Shown here: one piece after another, positions 1-5,320 of the stretch
How the letters are laid out: each line of letters opens with the position of its first letter
Position numbering within the stretch: the stretch's first letter is position 1
Source: Eubacteriales Family XIII. Incertae Sedis bacterium
GTDB taxonomy: Bacteria > Bacillota_A > Clostridia > Peptostreptococcales > Anaerovoracaceae
Assembly: GCA_031280075.1 (NCBI GenBank)
Contig: JAITHG010000095.1
Location: 1-7,895, forward strand
Length of the DNA stretch: 7,895 nt
Reading direction: 5' to 3'
The notes under the pieces: model-generated
Told to the model about the DNA's origin: nothing
The model's database searches: none
The model's input: the letters and a program-made list of their open reading frames with translations, nothing else
Program-made: the position numbers and the translations under genes

Positions 1-195
1 GTGTACGGCGGGGAGCCGGAGACCGCCTTCCGCGAATACAGGTACTCCGACATCCTTCAGTGGACGGCCTTTGCATGGGAGTCGCCGGAGATGGGGCACG
101 ACCTGATCGTCATCTTCAAGCGCGCAGACTTGCTGGGACGGAAGGCGCGCTGGAGGGAAAGCAAAGCGACCGCCCCTGCACCCTCTCCGGGCTGA
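1..195 (+). CDS. 3' end of an unrecognised protein (partial)
   Basis: The gene enters from the left edge, so the first base of the window is not necessarily its start; the visible GTG at base 1 may be an internal valine codon. About 64 residues are visible, ending at TGA 193-195. The first 45 or so codons use mostly G or C in third positions, as in the neighbouring genes, which supports real coding. The visible part has a mixed alpha/beta look (a stretch rich in W, F and E, then hydrophobic DLIVIF followed by KR) and ends in a polar tail rich in A, P and S. I do not recognise the family; the C-terminus of a methyltransferase or similar soluble enzyme is only a guess. It converges on the regulator gene, 111 bases away, so it is probably a separate transcription unit from the methylamine operon. 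Confidence 0.6.
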   Translation: MYGGEPETAFREYRYSDILQWTAFAWESPEMGHDLIVIFKRADLLGRKARWRESKATAPAPSPG

Positions 196-306
196 GCCAA
201 GTGCTTCAGGACGGCTCATCCCGCAGCATGAAAAAGGCAGGCACAGAAACTGTTGACAAAAGCACACTCCCGGCGGGATTCCGACAAACCGTATCAACTG
301 TATCCT

Positions 307-1281
307 CTACGCCATCCACCCCTCCAGCACCTCCATCCCGACCGGCACATAAGCATCCCGGTTGCCGGGAGCGCCTGGGGCGTTTTCCTTCCTGTACTGG
401 GCGGGGGACATGTCGTGCCACCGGCGGAACTGCTGACAGTATTGGCTGCGCGTCGAGAAGCCCACGTCGGCTGCGATCTGATCGAGGTTGCGATCCGTGC
501 CGAGCAGGAGGCGCTCGGACACGATGGCGCGGGAGAGCATGAGCGTGTCCTGGTAACTGAGCCCGAAGGCGCGCCGAATGAAGTGCGAGATGTGAAACTT
601 GCTGTAAAACTCCGCCCTCGCCACGTCGTCCAAAGTCAGCTTCTCCTGACAGTTCATATAAATATAGTACGTGATGTGGTGCAGGCGGCGCATCTGCTCG
701 GACGTGAGCCCGGAGCGCGCGAGTACGTCCATGTAGCGACCGCCCTCTTCCTTCACATAATAGATGTACTGGAAGGTGTCCACAAGGCGGTCGAGCAGAG
801 CTGCTGTCTCCTGTTCGACTGCCCCGTTCCGCTCCGTCCCGTTTCTTCCCACGCCGTTTCTCTCCGATCCCTGTGCGCCGTCCCCGGCGAGCAGCCCGAA
901 GATGGAGTGCAGATACTGCCTGCAGTCGGCGAGCGCCTCGTAAGGGTTGGGGGCATCGGAAAAACAGTAGTGTGCGAAGGAGATCTCCTTCAGGTTCGGG
1001 ATGTGCTTCGTGAAATGCTCCACGTCGATGTACAGGCGCGCGAGCAGAACTCCCTCGTCGTCCTCGGCAGCAAGCCGGTGCGTCTCGCCGTAGTTCACGA
1101 CGTAGATGTCGCCCTGCCGCAGGTGGTAGCGCATGTTCGCCTCCTGTAGGCAGAGTCTGCCGCGCAGCACCCACACGACTTCGAGCGGGTCGTGCCAGTG
1201 GCAAGCCTCGCCACGCATGTCAAGAAGTTCCATTGACACGTATGGCTGGTCAGATCGGAATGCCATTTTTCGGTAGCCCAT
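307..1281 (-). CDS. AraC-family transcriptional regulator, likely controlling the methylamine operon
   Basis: This encodes a 324-residue DNA-binding regulator. The start at 1281 (minus strand) is chosen because AGGGAGAGG lies just upstream; longer readings run through the control region without a ribosome site. Residues ~25-85 form a cupin-like sensor domain (histidines in CHWHDPLEVVW, then GDIYVVNYGE and H68). Residues ~205-300 form the AraC DNA-binding domain with two helix-turn-helix units: one beginning LTLDDVA with FHISHFIRRAFG, and one beginning LDQIAADVGF and closing with FRRWHDMSPAQYRKE, the AraC signature. Between them, ~residues 138-153 are a simple Arg-Asn-Gly-rich linker. It is transcribed divergently from mtbB, the usual arrangement of a local activator, so sensing of a methylamine or a pathway metabolite is inferred. 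The stop codon is TAG, noteworthy in a Pyl-decoding organism; no TAA or TGA follows in frame before the window edge. Confidence 0.93.
   Translation of the reverse strand: MGYRKMAFRSDQPYVSMELLDMRGEACHWHDPLEVVWVLRGRLCLQEANMRYHLRQGDIYVVNYGETHRLAAEDDEGVLLARLYIDVEHFTKHIPNLKEISFAHYCFSDAPNPYEALADCRQYLHSIFGLLAGDGAQGSERNGVGRNGTERNGAVEQETAALLDRLVDTFQYIYYVKEEGGRYMDVLARSGLTSEQMRRLHHITYYIYMNCQEKLTLDDVARAEFYSKFHISHFIRRAFGLSYQDTLMLSRAIVSERLLLGTDRNLDQIAADVGFSTRSQYCQQFRRWHDMSPAQYRKENAPGAPGNRDAYVPVGMEVLEGWMA
821..870 (-). repeat. Degenerate GGAACGG-type simple repeat inside the regulator linker
   Basis: On the coding (minus) strand this stretch repeats short units of the type GGAACGG / GAAACGG. They encode Arg-Asn-Gly three times in quick succession (SERNG, GRNG, TERNG) between the cupin and DNA-binding domains. 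Such units expand and contract by replication slippage, and an interdomain linker tolerates this. The repeat also explains why this part of the protein is unlike a typical AraC-family member. No function is claimed. Confidence 0.6.
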
Positions 1282-1330
1282 TTTTCGCCTCTCCCTGGAT
1301 TTCCGGTTTTCTGTGATGGCAGTTTTCCTT

Positions 1331-1345
1331 TTATAATTATTATAA
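1331..1345. repeat. 15-base perfect AT palindrome over the regulator -10 element
   Basis: TTATAAT, a single T, then ATTATAA form a perfect inverted repeat. It places a TATAAT on both strands: the minus-strand copy is the -10 of the regulator promoter, while the plus-strand copy (1332-1337) has no good -35 at the right distance. It may be a binding site for a dimeric protein or a consequence of overlapping promoters. AT-only composition makes chance symmetry more likely than usual. Confidence 0.5.
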
Positions 1346-1367
1346 ATAGCCTTTGTACGGATCGCAA
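1339..1367 (-). promoter_or_regulatory. Sigma-70-type promoter of the AraC regulator
   Basis: Read on the minus strand, TTGCGA (1367-1362) is followed after exactly 17 bases by TATAAT (1344-1339). The -10 element is a perfect consensus match and the -35 matches in four of six positions. Transcription would start near 1332, giving a leader of about 50 bases before the start codon at 1281. The -35 overlaps a CGCAAG motif (1363-1368), so the regulator could control its own promoter. Confidence 0.7.
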
Positions 1368-1450
1368 GAAAACACAAAAAAGACCTTGAAAAAAACTGCG
1401 ACAGAACAAAAAAGTACAAAAATCGCAAGATAATGACCGGACTGCGCAAG
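1361..1450 (+). promoter_or_regulatory. Candidate AraC-family operator: three CGCAAG direct repeats
   Basis: ATCGCAAGA occurs perfectly twice, at 1361-1369 and 1422-1430, and its core CGCAAG a third time at 1445-1450. The second and third copies are 21 bases apart, two helical turns and the spacing known for paired direct half-sites of AraC-type activators. The first copy is 61 bases away and overlaps the regulator's own -35. The pair ends just upstream of where the -35 of a promoter with -10 TAGAAT (1481-1486) would fall, the classic position for AraC-family activation. Caveat: CGCAAG also appears several times in the coding regions through Arg-Lys codons, so the hexamer alone is not rare. 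Confidence 0.45.
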
Positions 1451-1480
1451 TTCATGCCCATGCAGATGCGTTTGGACGCA

Positions 1481-1486
1481 TAGAAT
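1481..1486 (+). promoter_or_regulatory. Possible -10 element of the mtbB operon promoter
   Basis: TAGAAT matches the TATAAT consensus in five of six positions, but no recognisable -35 lies 16-18 bases upstream, as is common for activator-dependent promoters. A small inverted repeat (ATGCG 1466-1470, CGCAT 1477-1481) abuts it. GATAAT at 1429-1434 is an alternative -10, also without a -35. If TAGAAT is used, transcription would begin near 1493, giving a leader of roughly 130 bases. Confidence 0.3.
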
Positions 1487-1514
1487 AGGCTTGACGGGAA
1501 TGAGCGGTTTGGGC

Positions 1515-1583
1515 TGCCAGGATGCGGCATCCGGCAATGGACAGGCTGCATGGCGCAGCTTCGCATTGGTCTGCTGAAGCAGA
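1515..1583 (+). promoter_or_regulatory. Three consecutive hairpins in the mtbB leader
   Basis: Hairpin 1: TGCC (1515-1518), one bulged A, GGATG (1520-1524), loop CGG, CATCC (1528-1532), GGCA (1533-1536). Hairpin 2: GCTGC (1545-1549), five-base loop, GCAGC (1555-1559). Hairpin 3: TCTGC (1570-1574), loop TGAA, GCAGA (1579-1583). None is followed by a T run, so these are not plain intrinsic terminators. They lie 30-100 bases upstream of the mtbB ribosome-binding site and may be a structured leader or protein-binding sites; the function is unknown. Confidence 0.4.
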
Positions 1584-1612
1584 TGGCGCGGCGCGGCTCT
1601 TGGTGGCAGCAT

Positions 1613-1621
1613 GGAAGGAGG
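1613..1621 (+). promoter_or_regulatory. mtbB ribosome-binding site that sets its GTG start
   Basis: GGAAGGAGG ends five bases before the GTG at 1627. This near-perfect site selects GTG 1627 over the in-frame ATG codons at 1522 and 1537, which have no comparable site. The resulting protein length also matches the MtbB family. Confidence 0.85.
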
Positions 1622-1626
1622 CGCAG

Positions 1627-3036
1627 GTGGGCGGATATTTTACTCGGATGGGCGATGGCGGCGGTGTCTATATGACGGCGGAGCAGATTCGCGCCGACAT
1701 TGCGGAGGGGGTGGCGGATGCCGCGCGGCGCGGCAAGGTCGAGCCGCTCTCTGCTGACGAGCAGGCGCATCTCGCGGACATCGTCACCATGGACGGCATC
1801 GTTGTGGGCGTGCGGCAGGGCGAGCAGGTCGTCGGCTCCACCGACCAGGGGTCGGACACCCTCGGCGCGGAGTGCGGCGTGTCAGTCGACCGCATCGTGC
1901 AGGCACAGATCTATGAGCGCGGCTACGGGCTGGACTCCACGGACTTCGGCTTCACCGACTACAACTTCAAGGCAGTCAAGTCCATCGCTTCCTACGAGGC
2001 GAGCTACCTCGAGAAGGCGCTCGATGGAGCCATTATCCCCATCCTCTACGGGGGCATGCCCAACCTCGGCTTTTATACGAAGCCGGACGGCCCCATCCCG
2101 AACTGGGCGGAGCTGCTCCCGGCCGGTCGTGTGGAGGAGGCGCTCGCGGCGCAGGAGGAAGCCGTGGGGCTGGCGGTGCACGACATGGTCTACGTCTCGC
2201 AGGCGATGTACGGCGTGGGCGCAGACGGAATCAACCTTGACACCTGCGGGGCGGCAGGCGACGCGGATTTCCTCGCCTCCCTGCTCGCCTGCGAACAGAT
2301 TCGCGAAAGCTGCCCCGGCATGGGTGTCGAGATCGGCATGGCAGGCGAGTTCGTGCTCGGCATGCACGGCAAACTGACATACAGGGGCGAACGCCTCGCA
2401 GGCATGTACCCGCACCGGCAGGTCGCCATGGCGGAGCAGGCGGGCGCGACCATCTTCGGGGCGGTCGTGAACACAAACACGTCGAAGTCCTTCGCCTGGA
2501 ACATCGCCCGCGTCTGCACCTTCATCAAGGAGACCATGCGCGTCGCCGGTCGCATTGCTGTGCACGTCAATGTCGGCATGGGTGTCGGTGGTATCCCGAT
2601 GTGCGAGGTCATCCCCTGCGACGCGGTCAGCCGCGCCGACAAGGCACTCATCGAAATCTGCAAGATCGACGGTCTATAGATCGGCGAGGGCGACCCCGTC
2701 GGCACGGAGATCACCCACTCCCTCACCGCATGCATGGGCGGCATCAAGACGGCCGGAGATCTGGTTCTCAGGATGCAGCTCATGGAAGGGATGAAGATCG
2801 ACGAAGCCAAGCGGTTTGTGGCAGAGAAGCTCGGTGTGACACCGCTGGAGCTGTGCGATTCGACGCGGATGGCGGAGCTGCGCGAGGAGCGTGGCTTCGG
2901 CGTGCAGATGCCGTCGGAGGGCACACCCATGGGCATCGCCGCGAAAATGCGCATCGCCGAGGCGCTGGGCATCCGTATCGGTTCGGTGGAACAGTTTAGG
3001 AAAAAGGCAGGTCTGGAAGGAGGGACGCGGATTTGA
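1627..3036 (+). CDS. mtbB: Dimethylamine:corrinoid methyltransferase with in-frame UAG (pyrrolysine)
   Basis: The enzyme transfers a methyl group from dimethylamine to the Co(I) corrinoid of its partner protein, producing monomethylamine. Read with TAG 2677-2679 as pyrrolysine (residue 351), the frame runs from GTG 1627 to TGA 3034-3036 and gives 469 residues, against about 467 in methanogen MtbB with Pyl near 356. Recognisable MtbB segments are the N-terminal YFTRMGDG with VYMT, YGGMPNLGFYTKPDGP (~141-156), GADGINLDT (~208-216), GMAGEFVLGMHG (~237-248), VVNTNTSK (~280-287) and NVGMGVGGIPM (~315-325). Then come KIDGL, Pyl and IGEGDPVG. After Pyl, GGIKTAGDLVLRMQLMEGMKIDEAKRFVAEKLGV is the typical C-terminal part. 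The product is cytoplasmic. The gene starts the operon and overlaps mttB by 4 bases. A nonsense mutation is unlikely because the reading frame and conservation continue for 118 residues after the TAG. Confidence 0.95.
2677..2679 (+). other. In-frame UAG read as pyrrolysine in mtbB
   Basis: The codons around it read Asp-Gly-Leu, TAG, Ile-Gly-Glu-Gly-Asp-Pro, matching the family pattern DGI/L-Pyl-x-G-x-GDP around the catalytic pyrrolysine of MtbB. The TAG sits in the 8-base palindrome TCTATAGA (2673-2680). A 5-base complementarity, GACGG (2668-2672) with CCGTC (2696-2700), could enclose it in a loop; whether this matters is unknown. Confidence 0.93.
3017..3035 (+). promoter_or_regulatory. mttB ribosome-binding site and TTG start inside the end of mtbB
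   Basis: AAGGAGG (3017-3023) lies nine bases before TTG 3033-3035. The bases TTGA hold both the mttB start and the mtbB stop (TGA 3034-3036), so the two genes are probably translationally coupled. No ATG or GTG lies near this site in frame, which makes the rare TTG the best start. Confidence 0.75.
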
Positions 3037-4502
3037 AGACGGATTACAAAGACAGGACGCTCGGCTATTCCGTGCTGGAGAAGACGGATATCGAGGCGAT
3101 CCACGAGGGCACGCTCGCCATCATGGGCGGGCACGGGGTCTGCGTCTTCGGCGAGGGGGCGCAGGACATCCTCGAAGGAGCAGGCTGCGAAGTGGATCGC
3201 GGCAACGGGCTGGTGAAATTCCCCGCCGACCTCGTCGAATCCTGCGTGGAGTCCGCGCCGGCGACCTTCGTCATGTGCGGGCAGGACCCCGCCAAGGACG
3301 TGACCGTGGGCGGGGATGCCGTGACCTTCACGACCTTCGGCACCGGGACGACCATCCTGGACATCCACACGGGCAAGCGGCGCGACACGACACTCGCCGA
3401 CCTCGGAGACGTGGCGCGCTTCGCGGACGCGGTGGACGAGGTGGACACCTTCACCATCGCCGTCGCGGCGCAGGACGTGCCCGAGTCAATCAAAGACCTT
3501 TACGAAGGCGAGGCAGTGCTGAACAACACGCGCAAGCACTTCGGGCACGACACGGAGGGCGGGCGCAACACGCGGCGTTTCATTCGCATGGCAGCCGCCG
3601 TGGCAGGCGGCATGGACGCGCTGCGCGAGCGCCCCATCGTCTCGCTGGGTGCCTGCCCCAACAGCCCGCTAGAGATCCACGAGGCAGCAGGCGAGCAGAT
3701 CGTCGCGGCGGCGGAGGCCGGGCTGCCGATGGACATCCTCTCTATGGGACTCGCGGGCGGGACGACACCCGTCACGCTGGCGGGCACCCTGCTCACGACC
3801 AACTGCGAGATCCTCGCGGGGGTCGTCCTGAGCCAGTGTGTGCGCAAGGGCACGCCTGTGATGTACGGCAGCTCGAGCACCCTCATGGATCTGCGGCTCG
3901 TGACCTCGCCCGTGGGCGCGCCGGAGCACGCCCTGCTCGGCGCTGCGACCGCGCAGATCGCAAGGTATTACGGCATCCCCAACGACGCGGCGGGGACATA
4001 GGGGGACAGCAAGGTCATCGATGCCCAGATCGGGCACGAGAAGACCTTGACCACCCTGCTCGCGGCGTGCGCGGGAAGCAACGTGATCTACGGGATGGGA
4101 ATGCTCGAGATGGGCATGACCATCAGTTACGAACAGCTTCTCATCGATGCCGAGATCGTCCGCATGACGCGCCGCGTGCTGCAGGGCATCCCCGTGGACG
4201 AGGTGACGCTCGCCGCAGACCTGATCCGTAAGGTAGGCACCGGCGGATCCTATCTGGGCGAACGGCACACGCGCGAACACATGCGGACTGCCTCGCAGGC
4301 GCGGCTCATCGACCGCAGGATGTTTGACACTTGGGAGCGCGAAGGCGGAACCGACATCGCGGCGCGCGCACACGAACAGGCGCTGCACATCCTCGAAACC
4401 CACCGTGTCAAGCCGCTGCCGGAGCACGTGCGGCAGGAAATCCGGAGCATCGTGGAAGAGGCGCGCGAGGAACTGGCAGAGTCGGAACCGAGCCAAGAAT
4501 AG
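3033..4502 (+). CDS. mttB: Trimethylamine:corrinoid methyltransferase with in-frame UAG (pyrrolysine)
   Basis: The enzyme moves a methyl group from trimethylamine to the Co(I) corrinoid protein, leaving dimethylamine, the substrate of the MtbB encoded just upstream. Reading TAG 3999-4001 as pyrrolysine (residue 323) gives 489 residues, close to the 495 of methanogen MttB with Pyl near 334. Family features include GTLAIMGGHGVCVFGE near the N-terminus, FTTFGTGTTILDIHTGKRRDTT, the SLGACPNSPLE segment (~207-217), the SMGLAGGTTPVTLAGTLL segment, and YYGIPNDAAGT-Pyl-GDSKVIDAQIGHEKT. The C-terminal part then has GMGMLEMGMT followed by the GGSYLGERHT motif typical of the superfamily. Translation starts at TTG 3033, overlapping mtbB. 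The terminal codon at 4500-4502 is TAG, and the expected family length implies that it does terminate. The protein is cytoplasmic and probably works with the corrinoid protein encoded 148 bases downstream. Confidence 0.95.
3999..4001 (+). other. In-frame UAG read as pyrrolysine in mttB
   Basis: The TAG lies between DAAGT and GDSKVIDAQIGHEKT. Superfamily members without pyrrolysine have an ordinary residue here within a similar GT-x-DSK segment, so the position matches the known Pyl site. The next codon is GGG, the same as after this gene's terminal TAG. A small hairpin, TGCCC (4022-4026) with GGGCA (4032-4036), lies 20 bases downstream but also encodes conserved residues. Confidence 0.93.
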
Positions 4503-4650
4503 GGGCAAAACAGAAATAGAACAGGAATAGAGCCAGAACAGGAATAGCAGCAGAGGCAGAATCGGAATCGAAATCGCATTCTAGAACAAAAGCAGAAACA
4601 GAGCAAAAGCAAAAGCAGACGCAACAGAAAGAGTCGAAGGAGGATCCAAA
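4503..4650 (+). repeat. Purine-rich low-complexity spacer between mttB and the corrinoid gene, with a cluster of TAG triplets
   Basis: The 148 bases are dominated by A, G and C with very few T. AGAACAGGAATAG occurs twice (4518-4530 and 4535-4547, 17-base period), followed by GAATCG-type units (~4560-4576) and AGCAAA-type units (~4600-4618). TAG occurs at 4517, 4528, 4545 and 4582, covering all three frames with the mttB stop at 4500, yet there is no TAA or TGA. The mttB frame meets a second TAG at 4545-4547. The spacer contains no terminator-like hairpin with a T run and should be largely unstructured, so the corrinoid gene is probably cotranscribed. It ends in the AAGGAGG ribosome site of that gene (4637-4643). 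Confidence 0.75.
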
Positions 4651-5292
4651 ATGAGCGAACTGTACGAGAAGATGCGGACGGCGGTGCTGGACGGAGAGGA
4701 CGGGGACGCGGCGGATCTCGCGCGCGAAGCGCTCGCACAGGGGCTGCCGCTGCGGCAGGTCATGGACGAGGGCTTCCTGGCGGGCATCCAGGAGGTCGGG
4801 AAGCTCTACGCCTCCGGAGAATATTACCTGCCCGACCTCATGTGCTCCGCCGACGCGATGAAGGCGGCGCTCGAGGTGCTCGACGAGGAGATCCGCAAGC
4901 CCTCCAGCGAGATATCCTCGCGCGGAACGGTGCTCGTCGCGACCGTGCAGGGAGACGTGCACGACATCGGCAAGGTCATCTGCGGCTCGATGCTCACGGC
5001 CGCAGGCTTTATCGTCACGGATCTCGGCGTGGATGTCCCCAACGAGGATGTCATCAAGGCGGTGGAGGAGCAGAAGCCGGATTTCCTCGGGCTCTCCGCC
5101 CTGCTTACGACGACCATGGAGGAACAGGGCAACATCGTGAAGCTGTTGCAGGAGGGCGGGCTTCGCGACAAGGTGAAAATCCTCATCGGCGGCGCACCCG
5201 TGACAAAGGAGTTCGGCGAGAAAATCGGCGCGGACGGCTATTCGGACGATGCGATCTCCTGCGTCACCCTCGCGGAGCAGATGCTGGCGTAA
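4651..5292 (+). CDS. mttC: Corrinoid protein for methylamine methyltransfer (MttC/MtbC type)
   Basis: This encodes a 213-residue cytoplasmic corrinoid-binding protein that accepts the methyl group from the pyrrolysine methyltransferases and passes it to a methylcorrinoid:acceptor methyltransferase. Residues ~1-88 form the helical cap domain (ARDPAL-like repeats with AVLDGEDGDA, GFLAGIQEVGKLYASGEYYLPDLM and SADAMKAALEVL). Residues ~91-213 form the Rossmann-like B12 domain with GDVHDIGK at 101-108; His104 is the expected lower axial cobalt ligand. The SALLTTTM segment (~139-146) and GGAPVT (~170-175) complete the cobamide pocket. The start ATG is 7 bases after AAGGAGG. Length and order match MttC and MtbC, which cannot be separated by eye. 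Because it follows mttB I use mttC, but it may serve both MttB and MtbB, the only corrinoid protein in view. It ends in TAA. Confidence 0.93.
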   Translation: MSELYEKMRTAVLDGEDGDAADLAREALAQGLPLRQVMDEGFLAGIQEVGKLYASGEYYLPDLMCSADAMKAALEVLDEEIRKPSSEISSRGTVLVATVQGDVHDIGKVICGSMLTAAGFIVTDLGVDVPNEDVIKAVEEQKPDFLGLSALLTTTMEEQGNIVKLLQEGGLRDKVKILIGGAPVTKEFGEKIGADGYSDDAISCVTLAEQMLA

Positions 5293-5320
5293 AAGAGGGG
5301 AACCGGGAAGGAGGTGCGCG

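Larger units (their letters stand above)
1282..1626. promoter_or_regulatory. Divergent control region between the regulator and mtbB
   Basis: These 345 bases hold no convincing gene. The half nearer the regulator (~1320-1440) is strikingly AT-rich for this window and contains several runs of five or more A residues (around 1376-1381, 1389-1395, 1408-1413 and 1418-1422), suggesting bent or easily melted DNA. It also contains the regulator promoter, a 15-base palindrome and repeated CGCAAG motifs. The half nearer mtbB (~1490-1626) is GC-rich and holds three consecutive short hairpins, then the mtbB ribosome-binding site. I see no cobalamin riboswitch B12-box and no tRNA-Pyl here. Confidence 0.8.

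Noticed and set aside
268..278. Terminator between the first gene and the regulator
   Set aside because: TCCC-GGC-GGGA forms only a 4-base stem. On the minus strand a short T run follows several bases later, too weak and too far for a confident intrinsic terminator.
1522..1626. Longer mtbB starting at ATG 1522 or 1537
   Set aside because: No ribosome site precedes these codons, and the extra residues overlap the hairpin leader. GTG 1627 has an ideal ribosome site and gives the family length.
1282..1626. Cobalamin riboswitch or tRNA-Pyl in the intergenic region
   Set aside because: I found no B12-box-like sequence, and no cloverleaf with a CTA anticodon and a T-loop.
2190..3368. Long minus-strand reading frame opposite mtbB/mttB
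   Set aside because: It is a mirror of GC-rich codon use in real genes, with a low-complexity product and no recognisable domain. The same applies to the minus-strand frames at 5561-7048, 3669-4508 and 4408-5511, and to the plus-strand shadow at 2891-4231.
2677..4001. mtbB and mttB as pseudogenes with nonsense mutations
   Set aside because: Both TAG codons fall exactly at the family's pyrrolysine site, and the reading frame and conservation continue afterwards to normal lengths. Two independent nonsense mutations at these sites would be a great coincidence.
5249..5320. Permease starting at ATG 5249
   Set aside because: That start lies inside the corrinoid gene and lacks a good ribosome site. 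ATG 5321 follows AAGGAGG at the right distance.
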